A model generated the notes under the pieces. It had not been told where the DNA came from. It ran no database searches and saw nothing but the letters and a program-made list of their open reading frames with translations. Made by a program: the position numbers and the translations under genes. A DNA stretch of 64,000 bases, taken from the NCBI GenBank assembly GCA_050084515.1, contig CM114271.1:66216001-66280000 (forward strand), written 5' to 3'. The stretch is from Blasia pusilla. Lineage: Eukaryota > Marchantiophyta > Marchantiopsida > Blasiales. Shown piece after piece: positions 52,778-63,190 of the stretch (position 1 is the first letter of the stretch; each line of letters starts with the position of its first letter).

Positions 52778-52790
52778 CGCCCCCTAACGG
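52775..52790 (-). other. Element B polypurine tract
   Basis: The minus strand reads CCGTTAGGGGGCGAGT immediately before the inner copy of repeat L. Element A has a comparable AAGGAGGGCAGT before its own end segment, which supports a shared function as the plus-strand primer. Confidence 0.65.
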
Positions 52791-52947
52791 CGTTGTTAGG
52801 TCCCTCTAACTCCCGGTAGCCCTATACATCTACTACATGCTATACACCTTCTTGGGTGCCCGAATCGAAGGCCGGGTGCTAGGTTGGCCCATCGTTAGTC
52901 GCACATCTGTAATCCATATCATGCAAAGATCAAGTCATCTACCTCTC

Positions 52948-53086
52948 CTAAGTACATCGAGGACAAACCCACCTTCCACTAGGAACAATATCCAAACGTG
53001 GAGTCAAACACATCATGTGCCAACCCCTAGAACACCGATCACACACCAACATACGGGGTGCGTTACAGCAGACCCCACAACATGCA
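52948..53086 (-). pseudogene. Element B PHD finger at the integrase C-terminus
   Basis: The minus strand encodes a C4HC3 zinc finger that ends the polyprotein. RCML(C) begins at 53,086 and is interrupted by a one-base deletion. Then come LVCDRCSRGWHMMCLTP and GRWVCPRCT, followed by a stop at 52,950-52,948. The pattern C-x2-C, C-x2-C-x4-H-x2-C, W-x-C-x2-C is that of PHD fingers, many of which bind the histone H3 tail. It follows directly on the integrase tail (DGVVWKDHVRNCAPCHLPNV), in the position where chromoviruses carry a chromodomain. Apart from the frameshift, all the cysteines and the histidine are kept. Confidence 0.87.
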
Positions 53087-53109
53087 CCTCAAGCTAGCAC
53101 GTATCATGG

Positions 53110-54280
53110 CTAAGCTTGGGTCAAGATACCATCCACATTTGGAAGATGACATGGCGCACAATTACGCACATGGTCCTTCCAAACAACTCCATCACGACCC
53201 TCCAACATGAGAACTCCAGAAGCTAACACCTCACGCACTCGTAAAATAGTGCGGCCTGCCGTCACATCCAACGTTGTCGGGGCAATCTGCTGCAAATATA
53301 CATAGTCCCCCACATGGAACCTACGAATCGATGGTCGATAACCTCCACCCGAATGGTTGCATACCGCAACGTATCCCTGTGTTGAGCAATGGCAAGATTC
53401 TCAAAGGTGTTGGCATAACTCTCCGAAAGAGCTCCGCCGTTGAGAACACACCCTCATCCACATCTCGGGTCATCAAGGTTCACCACCTCACTAGACTCCT
53501 CGACAAATTCCGCTTGGCAAGTCGGATCTCGGCCGCATAATGAAAAATAAGGTGAGAAGGAAGCCAAGGATGCTTGGCGATCGAACCTATACCCCATGGC
53601 TAACCATGGCAATCGAATCCGGTCTCCAAGATGCCCCTTCAGTAGGCCATACTTGCGCAATGCTCTCTTCACCGTCTCGAACCACACGCTCAGCCAAACC
53701 ATCCGCCTCTGGATGATCTCGAGGCGTGGTCCGATGATCAATCAACGCCTTGTCACACAAGACCGAAACTCACCCTGAAACTCTGTACCACTGGTCGGTC
53801 GAAGACTTCGGTGGTGCACCAAAATGACTAAGCACTCTATCCGAAACGCATACGCCGTTCCTCACTCGCCTTGTCCGGTAATGCCACCAACTCAATCCAC
53901 TTGGAGAAGTGCTCCACCATCACCAACACATATCGATGATGTAAATGCAGATCCAATAACGGTCCCGCAAAGTCCACACTCAACGGTAACCCAACCCCAT
54001 AATAGGCAAGGGGTGTAATTGTGGTGTAGGGGCATTAAATGATGCCCTCACCCGGTCACAAACCATACAATGTGACACCAAGCTGCTGCACTGAGTATGC
54101 ATGCCACGCCACCAATACGCCAAGGAGTAAGCTATACGACGCTTTACCCCAAAATGTCCCAACTCCTCATGGGCATGTCACACAATGCGCTCTCTCTCTC
54201 GAGCCAAATGTGGCACTACTCGTACTCTACCATCCTCCCACACGCGGAGAATATGTGTTCCCCAATCGATACCTCTTAGC
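53110..54280 (-). pseudogene. Element B integrase, frameshifted
   Basis: On the minus strand, a zinc-binding HHCC part (GHFGVKRR, WWRGMHTQ, CMVCDRV) lies at about 54,162-54,000. The catalytic core follows at 53,980-53,650 with the first aspartate in VDFAGP and the glutamate in HPEADGLAERVV. A long tail ends in GDYVYLQQIAPTTLDV and GRTILRVREV, a GPY/F-like C-terminal module. It would insert the element's cDNA into the genome. Several frame changes and stops inactivate it. Confidence 0.82.
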
Positions 54281-54642
54281 ACGTTGAAGAACACGGTCTC
54301 GCTCCTTGGCACTCACTATGCCTAGCACCCTCTTTGGTCAGTAGGAACTCCAACACCAACGCATCATCATGAATATCACGCTGATCCGTACCACCATCTC
54401 CAACCTTAGGATCGAAGGTGGCCATCTACCCTCTCGACTAGAGTAAGATATCATGTGGTCCTCCATACTAGAGTCCACCTAACCAACATAAAAGGCGGAT
54501 GCATGCCAACCTGGCACCATCTCCTCATCAACCTCGCCATGCCATCTAGCCCTAGTTGTATCCTCTTGGCTAGTACATGGGTTCCTACTCAACCCATCAA
54601 AGCATCAAGGTTGGCAACTCAGGTCTATGTACCACACGGAAG

Positions 54643-55850
54643 TCATACTCTGTAAGATAAGAGCCCACCGTGCAAGCTTCCTGTAAGCTTGTCCGACTCC
54701 ATCAACCACTTGAGCGGCTGGTGATCGGTAACAAGGGTAAAGCGTGTGCCAAACAAGTAACACCTAAAGTGTGCCACAACCCACTCTTGCCAAGCACTCT
54801 CCCTCATATGAACTATAGCGCGACTCATTTGCATTATTGAACGACTTGCATAGGCCACCACAAACTCCATGTGCTCATCATCATGTTGTGTCAACACCGC
54901 TCCAAGTCCCAACCTACTCCAATCGGTGTGTAATAACTGAAATGGGCGCCCTCGATAGGTCTCCTCAAGATAGGCGCCGCCACCAAACTGGGCCTTAAGC
55001 TCCACAAAAGCTCTCTCTTGATCATCTCCCCAATGCCACTCTTGATCTGATTTCAGCAATTGGTTGAAAGGCTTTGCCATAGCACTAAATCCCTTCACAT
55101 ACCTCCGATAGTAGTTCGCCAATCCCATGAATGCTCGAACTCTACTCACATCTATCGGACGAGAATAAGTGCAATAGCCTCCACCTTTGCTTGCTTTGAA
55201 CTCCCAAACCACTGGATAGATCACATGACCCAAGTACTCAACATCCTCATGGAAGAACTTACACTTTCCTGGATGCAAACGTAGACCATGAGCTTTCAAC
55301 CGCTCAAACACCATCTGCAAATGTATCCGATGCTCCTCCACCGTGTTACTGAACACCAAGATATCATCAATGTAACACCGAACAAAATCCAACCCTGCTA
55401 GGATCCTGTCCATCACTCTTTGAAACTCGGCAGGTGCATTCTTCAACCCAAGAGGTAAGAATTTCCACTGGTACAAACAATCCTTGCCATGAGAGTTGAC
55501 ACCCCAAAATGCTGTCTTGGCCTTGTCACTCTCCCGAATCGGCAATTGATGGTATCTTGCCCGAAGATCCAAAGTACTGAAAATCTTTGCCTGTCCCACC
55601 ACATCAAAGATCTCCTCAGGTGTAGGCATGGCATACCTATCGGCCTTGGTTTGCCGATTGATAGGACGGTCATCTCCACACATCCGCCTATCCGTGTACT
55701 TGCCATGCATATCCTTTTTAGCAGGCATGAAAGTGGCTGATGCATACTCTCCATGCGACAACTCCACTTATCTAGCCTCCAAAAGGTCCAACGTCCTACT
55801 CTGAATCAAGTCCCTCTCCATATCACTATATCGGTAGGGACGACGGAAGA
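54643..55850 (-). CDS. Element B reverse transcriptase and RNase H, largely open frame
   Basis: A 374-codon open frame runs from 55,767 to 54,643, and its true N-terminus continues upstream past a stop (SRTLDLLEAR). It contains MPAKKDMHGKYTDRRM, DDRPINRQTKADRYAMPTPE, STLDLRARYHQLPI, LPLGLKNAPAEFQRVMDRIL and the catalytic box CYIDDILVF, all typical of Ty3/gypsy reverse transcriptase. RNase H follows with LLHTDWS, EFVVAYASRS and FTLVTDHQPLKWLME. The first RNase H aspartate is kept (TDWS, usually TDAS). This is the best-preserved part of the element and the one to use for placing the family in a phylogeny. Confidence 0.92.
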
Positions 55851-56309
55851 TTGGCGTATCACTAGCCAAATCAATCCGTATACCGGGTCCAACCAGAGAA
55901 CCCAACTCCTTCATGCTAAAGGCAAAACAACTCCTATAAGCACGTAGGAAGGCGTGTCAGCGTCGTTTCTCACCTCCCGTAAGCTTGGGCCCAAGTAATG
56001 GCTCCCAAGTCTCCTCCTCCTTTGGCACACTAGGGAGAGGGCGATGCCATTGGTGCTCATAACCCCCTCACAAGATGGTACACCCTTAGCTACACCATCA
56101 TCTCGAGCAAATAACTCCTCCACCAGCATGAGCAACCAACTCCACATGCCCAGCCATTACATCCCATCTACTCCAAGGATGCAAAATACTACTCTCCTCG
56201 CCCCCAGCCGATGCCTCTACCGTCCCGGTAGCCATCGAGCTCATTACAAGGGGTGGAAGACCCACAGACATAGTCCGAAGTCGTATTTGCTCGGCCATAC
56301 CAAGACTCA

Positions 56310-57285
56310 AAATCTAAGTCAAACAATTCAGGTCCATGGCTGACCCAACACATGACGTCGTGAAGCCTCGAAATAGAAGCAAACATTTGTCACATAGCAA
56401 ATCCCATCGCACGCTCTCTCTCATCGGCGTTAGGCTCCACCAACCGCATCGCACATGAGAATCCCATACAAGCCCGGACCACCTTCCTGTAGGCATGTGA
56501 CGAGGAAAACTCACAAATGTGGGTAGTGCCATCCTAGGTCAGCCCACACGGTTCACCACCTTGCCATGGGTGACCGATCAATAACCCTCACCACTTGGGA
56601 AAGTCGCCCGATATCAAGATACTATCCTTTGTAAGGCGAGGATCCGCCTTTGCATCATATGCTCGGCGTAGAACCTCCCTAGGCAACAAGTTTGTCCACC
56701 ACAAGCGTGGGCGATGTGCCTGTGAGCCAACTCGCTTGCATCCAACAACACCTTGCTGGTCCAATCCAAGAGCGCACCTCATGAACACTCGCCATCATCG
56801 GGTCGAGTGTCACCCAACAATGGAACATTCTCGAATGTAAGCTGAGCACGTGCACGATGAACTGAAGATGTCGTAACACCGTAACATCTCCCAAAACAAT
56901 CGAGACCTAGGGTCATGTAATCCCTCACCACGACCGAAGACGTGTATGACCCTAACATGGCCATCCAAAGCAATCACCAAATCCACAGGACCAATTCTCT
57001 CAAGGTCTGCTGCGCCCCAACAATGCAATGTGTGATGGTAAAAGCACGCTGGTACCCCTGAATAGTGATGGCGGCAACAACTTAGGATATCTCCGCATCA
57101 AGCGACCAATATGTCGGGATGAGACTCTGGGCCGTCTCATCTCGCTCCACATACACGTATCTCCAGACAGGGAGAATACGGCTGCAACATCGGGCTGGAC
57201 CAAACCAGTGCTAATCCCACCAAAGAGATCTAACACACAAATGCCCTCCGGCGGATCTTTGCCATACAATGGGTATAGTATCTAA
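56310..57285 (-). pseudogene. Element B C5 cytosine DNA methyltransferase
   Basis: Reading down the minus strand, with several one-base register changes, the motifs are VLDLFGGISTGL (motif I, SAM binding, 57,237-57,205), DLVIA then GWPC (motif IV, catalytic Cys codon at 56,957-56,955), FENVP (motif VI, near 56,835-56,821), AHRPRLWWTNLLP (motif VIII, near 56,725-56,685), ADERERAMGF (motif IX-type, near 56,436-56,402) and LGQ...MDLNCL (motif X-type, near 56,360-56,325). This is the set and order of C5 cytosine methyltransferases. The order is not permuted as in plant DRM enzymes, and RSRLFWEML after motif IV and HRPR resemble DNMT3-like proteins. The codon after the catalytic Cys is TAG where Gln is expected. 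Frameshifts make this copy inactive. It lies between protease and RT, and element A has the same domain at the same place. Confidence 0.88.
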
Positions 57286-57559
57286 AGGGGATAACCTAAG
57301 CGGGCAGTAGGAGTCCGTGGGGCCTCCTCTTCCTCGTGAGGTATAATGACCTCACACCAAGCCTCTGCACTAGGCGTCGGCCTCTGCCGTAGTGCACCGC
57401 TGAACTCCAAAGTGGCACATCCAACGATGAGGATGCCCTTTGCTGCAAAAATAGGGACCTCCTCTTCCTCCTCATGCAGGAGAATCCATAGCGAAACATT
57501 ACCCTCAAAAGTCTCTGGCCAAGTGACTACTCCACTAAAACCCGACCCACGGATGCTAA

Positions 57560-57985
57560 CTGCTTTGTTGGGAAGACCCTCTGGTCGAGCCCGAGAAATA
57601 AATCTCACAGAACTTGGCTCATCGTCCATCCCGGACTGCCAACCTGGTCTATAAAGATTTGTCTCGATCCAATAATCCATCTGAAAACCCATCGGTTACA
57701 ATCTGCTCCTCCAACTAGTACATCATACGACTCGGTGATGTGACTACATGAATACTCCCAACCGGGAGCTATCGGTCGCATGATCTGGTCTCAAGCTGTC
57801 TGAGAAAACTTCTCCCGTGTCATGAATTGAGACCTATCATTGGCTCCTCCAAGTGATGTTTGAATCTCGAATGGGCAAGGCTCAAGCTCGACCTCCGAAT
57901 ACCCAAACCAATACATGCCGCCTTTCCCAACATCAAGGTTGGGCACGAGTCTAACAAGACTCTATCGGTCTATACACACTGTCTT
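57560..57985 (-). pseudogene. Element B retropepsin-like protease region
   Basis: The minus strand reads RVLLDSCPTLMLGKAACIG near 57,960-57,905, which fits the start of a retropepsin (usually hydrophobic-D-S/T-G; here the Gly appears as Cys). It is followed at about 57,740-57,690 by ESYDVLVGGAD, which fits the second half of such a fold, and by MGFQMDYW and YRPGWQSG. Retropepsins cut the polyprotein. The assignment rests mainly on position between Gag and the methyltransferase and on the short motif. Confidence 0.55.
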
Positions 57986-58585
57986 GTAGGACTCACCAAT
58001 CGGAAGATCCCACTCGGGTTGTCCGACATACATACACCAGGTGTAAGCCTCTCACGATCAATGGCTGGCGGGTGGTAATGCATCCATCTTCGCATTGCTT
58101 TGCTGTAAGTAGCATTGGTACTCAATGCTACTCCTGACATAGAGGGTCGCTCCACCGCAACACCCTCATCCACCTCAACACGTGTAGCAGTAACACCCCC
58201 ACGTTCACACAACGTGGCTGGTAACCGAAATACATGAGCTAAGTCAACTCCTAAAGCCATCAGCTCCGTGGCCGAAAACAATGGGGATCCCAACACTGAA
58301 GTTGCCATCCGCAATACTGCATTGGATGTTGCATCCGTGTCTACTACACGCGATGTAGATGCCTCAGTCCCCACTGTCGGCTCAATAGGCTGCGTAGGAA
58401 CCATGGATGGAGTCCTAAGCACCTCAGACAACAAGAATGACTGGGGAAGCCTAGCCTGCCTCCCAGCCTCACCCCTCTGTGATTCCAACTCCACAGTAGC
58501 ACCACGTGGCTCTGACGCTCGAGTGGCTCCTCTCGTAACTGCAGCTGATGCCTCAACCTGTGCTGCACTCGCCATATAAGAGAGA

Positions 58586-59010
58586 TCATCCCCTCCATAA
58601 GAGGTGGAAGCCCTGCTCCCGAACCTGATCTATCTTTGGATACCGACCATAGTAGCCAACTCTGCTCAATCTGCTCAATCTGGCAGACCATAGCGACTCT
58701 GTCGTAATGGTAGGGGTAGCCACCGTAGGCTCTCCAACCACTGGTCCACCTCTACCACCCCTACCACCTCTACAACCTCGGCCTCTCGGAGCTACTCCAC
58801 CACGGCCACGGCCTGATCTCAACTTTGGATGAAGATCAAAGCAACGCTCTCGAGGATGACCTAGTCTCCCCATAATGATCACACTGAGTTGGGGCCGACT
58901 GAGGCCCATCCTCCAAAGTCCGTCTCCCATCCTCTTGGGGACAAAACTTCCTAACATGATCACCTCCACATGTCCAACATGACTTTCCTTGCTGTGGGGC
59001 AGCAAATGAA
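58586..59010 (-). pseudogene. Element B Gag end: zinc knuckle and RG-rich stretch
   Basis: At about 58,986-58,940 the minus strand codes for CWTCGGDHVRKFC, a CX2CX3HX4C zinc knuckle of the short type. It is followed within about 130 bases by a Gly/Arg-rich segment (GRGRGGVAPRGRGCRGGRGG) ending near 58,740. Both features favour RNA binding and packaging. The two lie in adjacent registers, so at least one frameshift separates them. Confidence 0.75.
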
Positions 59011-59099
59011 GGCAATGGTCTCTACACAAATGTCCCTCTAGGACTTGGCGAGGTCGCGTGTACCCCACGACTCCCACTACTACTACCACCACCACTACT

Positions 59100-60091
59100 A
59101 CGAGGCGTGAGGTGGGCGGCTGAACACGAAGTAGTAGTTGTATCCCCTAGTGAATGCGGATGTCACCACTCTCTCCTTCACCATGTTAAGCTCAATCTTC
59201 TCAGATAGAGCAAACACATGGGTCAATGTGGGTGAATCATCACTCATAAGAGTAGCATCACGTACCCTACGGCGCAAATCTCTGTCCAAGATCCCATACC
59301 AAAAGCGGATGCTCGATCCTCGTCACACCCTGGTAACTGAAATCAAGCGTCGCATACTGGCGTGTATGCCTCATGAAGACTCTCACCAGTCTTTCGCTCA
59401 AAGTCTGAAGATTCCTCAACTTCTCCGTCTTCACTCCCTGATAGTTCTTCTTCAACCTCTTGAAGAACTCGCAACCGGGCTAACGATGGTGGGGCACTAG
59501 TACCTCCACTAGTACCCCCACTAGTACCTCCACTTGGTACCCCCACTCCGGCTCGTCACTGCGTACTCGTACCACTACCACGTCGGGCTGGTGGCATAGT
59601 AGGAGCACTACTACCAATACCACCATGGGTGATAGACACATAGCCCGGAGACCAATATTGTCTCCATGCCTCAATCTCAGCAACATGGTCCTTCCTAAAC
59701 TCATGGTAATCATCCATGGGTGGTCCTTCCAAGTGCTGAAACAACCCCTTCCAAGCCAAGAAGGGTGTAAACAACGTGGCGTTCCACAACATCTGCATAT
59801 CACACCACGTATCAAACTCCTGCATGAAGTCCTCCAACTCAATGGTACCCCTTGCACCGAGTATCGTCGTGGGCCCTTCATGGCCCCATATCCACCGTCC
59901 ATGTCCCAAATCAATGGAGCTACAACACTCGATAACAACGTAGAAGACTCGGTGTTTGGAACACCCTCGTCCTCCTCTTCATCAACCGTCGGAAGTGGAA
60001 AAGGTAGCCGATACCTAAATCCACTCCGTGTGAAACCACCTTTGCCCGCACCACGGTCCCCAACCAGACCACCCCGACTCGTGATGACCAA
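59100..60091 (-). pseudogene. Element B gag
   Basis: A Gag reading starts at or before 60,091 (GGFTRSGFRY) and passes through GTIELEDFMQEFDTWCDMQ and HLEGPPMDDYHEF (about 59,850-59,690), which align with element A gag. It then reaches ERKTGESLHEAYT and LRRRVRDATLM near 59,420-59,260. A short GGTS repeat (about 59,545-59,499) interrupts it. At least three register changes break the frame. Confidence 0.8.
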
Positions 60092-61276
60092 CGCCGATGC
60101 CGCACCACCACCAAATTACCAAGTGACGTCGATGTCGTTATACTATTCTAGCTCTACTAGCTATGGGTGTAGGCAACCTAACTTGTCATCACCACAAGAA
60201 GTCTCCCACAATCTACTCGTCATCCCTCGGCCTCACTACCGGTAGCACACAAGAGTAACACTACTCTGCGGAAATCAGCGTCAACCCTAACAATGGGCGC
60301 AAGCAAAAGCACGATGGAGGGGATCCAAACACAGAAATCCAACGACAACCCTCCAATCGCAAATGGAAATCAAGGTAACACAATCCACCAAACGTGGTGC
60401 CCTCTGAATCCACAAAACCCACCACACAATTCTAACGCAATAGCTACTCCGCCGCGGGTCAACGACGTGCTAGTCGAACGCGCAGCACCTGAAAATATCA
60501 CTTGCATGGAGAGGCTACACCGTACTATGCGCTAGAGGTACATCAACCAAAAACCTGAGATGCATAAAGCGCCTAACACATCTCCGAACAGCACCAAATG
60601 AGCTACTGTGATGCAGACACTGGCATAGTTAAGAACTCGGCAGTTAAGCGTCCTCCAGGCAGAATAGCCCAACGATGGGTGACCAATTATGCAAAACTCA
60701 AATCCCAAATCCTGCAAAAATTGCCTCACGCCCAAGCAAGCAAGCTTGCTTGCTTGCTCCTTGCTCCTTACTCCGCCTCTCACGCCCACTCGCCCCGAGC
60801 TACCACGAGTTGCCTTGAAGCCAAACAAACTTGCTGTCCATACACCTCCAGAATCGCAAATCCGACAGCGCTTCCGCCAAGTTTCATGCACGCAGAAATC
60901 CGCAACGTTCCACACACTCGGTAGATAGATTCACAGGAGATCACTGTCTGAGTAGCAACAGGAACCTCTCACCCGATCTGGATGAACTTCAACACAGCTT
61001 CCGCACTCCAAGCTCTCCACATCAGAAAACCGTCGAACACGAACCAGAATCTTCAATCCTTGATAACTTCCAATTCCCTTGACGAAATCCGGCGATCTAA
61101 AGCGCGTTGGAAAGCTCTCAGCAAGGCGCTTCTTTCCCAACCAACCGCGCACCAGATTCACACCTCCAACATAGGCCACAAGCCATGAACATCCACGGCT
61201 GAGTACACAATCAGCCCTAACCAGATCCTACTCATCTACAATCGAAGCTACCATCGATCTACTCCAGTTCTTTGAG
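60092..61276 (-). other. Element B leader region
   Basis: About 1.2 kb lies between the terminal tail repeat and gag. No family is recognised in it. A short imperfect tandem (aagcaagcaagcttgcttgcttgc, near 60,733-60,757) forms a local palindrome. No standard initiator-tRNA primer site was found next to 61,277. Confidence 0.45.
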
Positions 61277-61651
61277 TGAAATCCGTGAAAGACCTACTGT
61301 CATAAAACACGTTTACAATCACATACAATCGAGAGCCAAACCCACTCCACGATGGGAGAATCTAGGTCGAAGCTTGCGGGAAACACCATAGCCAAGAGCT
61401 CTACTCACTACCAAGGCTAACTCCCCAGCGCCTATAGCAGGCTCAACTCAAAGAACTGACTGTTCTTTGAGGGAAAGCCACCTTATATCCTCCAACCTAA
61501 GAGGGGGCCCTACGAGGAAAGTCACCCCCAAGTGAGTAACCCCCAACCCTATGTATGGAACCGCATCTCTACCAAGCCACTACGGTCCTACATAAGGAAT
61601 GGCCTCTACCAGCACACCATACTCTACGACATAATCCGTATGGTCATGACA
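61277..61651 (-). repeat. Element B 5' terminal tail repeat
   Basis: This ~375-bp segment matches 52,305-52,665 closely, with small indels (for example around 61,424). It runs from gaaatccgtg to ggtcatga and is followed by ca and the GAGA target duplication. On the minus strand the element therefore begins TGTCATGACC. It lacks the ~104-bp repeat L that accompanies the other copy. Confidence 0.85.
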
Positions 61652-62075
61652 GAGAGTATGCATCTGCCACTGTCATGCCCGCGAAGAAGGATGTGCATGG
61701 AAACTGGACGGATAGGCGGATATATGGAGATTACCGACCTATCAATCGGTAGACGAAGTCCGATAGGTATGCCATGCCCACCCCTGAGGAGATCTTTGAT
61801 GCTATTGGGCATGCAAAGGTCTTCAATTTGTTAGATCTTTGAGCCAGATATCATCAACTGCCTATCAGATTGGAGGACAGGTAGAAGATGACATTTTGGG
61901 GCATTGATCCTCACGGGAAGGATTGCTTGTACCAGTGGCGGTTCTTACCATTTGGGTTAAAGAACACCCCAGTTTAGTTTCAGAGGGTCATGGAAAGGAT
62001 TTTGGCAGGTCTGGATTTTGCTAGGTATTATATTGATGACATTGTAGTCTTTAGCGCCACGGTTGATGAGCATCA
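61652..62075 (+). pseudogene. Element A reverse transcriptase, resumed and truncated
   Basis: Directly after element B the reverse transcriptase of A resumes with YASATVMPAKKD, RPINR, DRYAMPTPEEIFDAIG, FQRVMERILAGLDFARY and YIDDIVVFSATVDEHH. It then jumps straight into the integrase zinc-binding region near 62,075. Compared with element B, about 1.1 kb (RT thumb, connection and RNase H) is missing. Four or more stops interrupt it. Confidence 0.85.
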
Positions 62076-63190
62076 TCCCCAACATGCTCCAATCGGTATG
62101 CAACTACGTGTACGTGTAGTGCCTCATCCTTCGTTTGGTGCGTCATGCCCACGAGGATGTGGGTCATTTTGGAGTAAATCGGACATACAACTTGCTCCAG
62201 ATACATCAATGGTGGCGAGAGATGCAAACTGACGTTCAACAGTTTGTTGCCAGGTGCATGGTTTATGATTGGGTCTAGGCATCGTTCAATGCTTCGACTC
62301 CACCGTTGCATCCACTTTCGATCATGGGTTTAGGTTATAGATGGAGTTTGGATTTTGCAGGACCTTTACCTTTGACGGAGCGCCATAGTCGTTATGTATT
62401 GGTGATGATCGAGCACTTCTCAAAGTGGATAGAGTTGGTTGCATTGCTTGACAAAGCAAGTGAGGGAGTAGCGTATGTCTTCCTAGATTGAGTGCTGAGT
62501 CATAACGGCGCACCAGCTGAGGTGTTGACAGACCAGGGTACAAAGTTTCGCGAGGAGTTTCAAGCCTTGTGTGATCAGGCGCTAATTGACCACCACACCA
62601 CTTCGCGAGATCATCCTGAGGTGGATGGACTAGCGAAGAGGGTTATGCAGACGGTAAAGAGAGGATTATGGAAGTATGGCTTGTAGAGAGGTCATCTAGG
62701 AGATTGGGACCTCTAGTTGTGGTGGTTGGCAATGGGATACAGATTCAGCAAGCAAGCATCCTTAACGTCTTTCTCACCGTACTTACTACTTTATGGCCGA
62801 GAGCCAGATTTACTTGCCGCCATTCGTCGAGATGTTGGTGAGGTGTTGAACCTTGATGACCTTGATGTATGGATGCAAGCATATTCTCAGAGGGCTGAGT
62901 TATTTTAGAGAGTGATGCTTATATCGTTTGAGAACTTGGCGATTGCGCAGCATCAGGATACGTTGAGGTATGCGACTATTGGGGGAGGTGGTTATCAACC
63001 TACTATCCAGGGGTTTCATCAAGGATACTATGTCTACTTGCAGCAAACAGCACCCACGACGTTGGATGTGACTGTAGGGTGCACCATCTTGAGATTGCGT
63101 GAGATTTTTCTATCTGATGTTCTCTTATTGGAGGGACGCGATGGTATGGTTTGTAAGGACCATGTACGTAACTGTGTGCCATGTCACCTT
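62076..63190 (+). pseudogene. Element A integrase
   Basis: The zinc-binding part (EDVGHFGVNR, WWREMQTDVQQFVARCM) is followed by the catalytic core: WSLDFAGPL with the first Asp, then VLTDQGTKF with the second Asp, then HPEVDGLAKRVMQ, where the expected Glu of the DDE triad reads Lys. The tail GYYVYLQQTAPTTLDV and KDHVRNCVPCHLPNIDG closely follows that of element B. Several in-frame stops are present. Confidence 0.85.

Larger units (their letters stand above)
52198..61651 (-). mobile_element. Element B: gypsy element with methyltransferase and PHD finger (- strand)
   Basis: This 9.45-kb insertion sits inside element A, with GAGA at 52,194-52,197 and again at 61,652-61,655 as a 4-bp target duplication. 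The reading of A is restored exactly when B is removed. On the minus strand the order is a 5' repeat (61,651-61,277), leader, gag (60,091-59,100), CCHC knuckle (about 58,986-58,940), protease (about 57,985-57,560), cytosine methyltransferase (57,285-56,310), RT and RNase H (55,850-54,643), integrase (54,280-53,110), PHD finger (53,086-52,948), polypurine tract, and an unusual compound 3' end. The frames are broken by one-base shifts and stops. It belongs to the same family as element A but is clearly diverged, so neither is a recent copy of the other. Confidence 0.88.

Noticed and set aside
56310-57285. Reading the DLFGG/ENV region as a host DRM or CMT gene fragment
   Set aside because: Motif order is not permuted as in DRM, no CMT-type chromodomain interrupts it, and the same domain sits at the same point in a second element copy, so it belongs to the retrotransposon.
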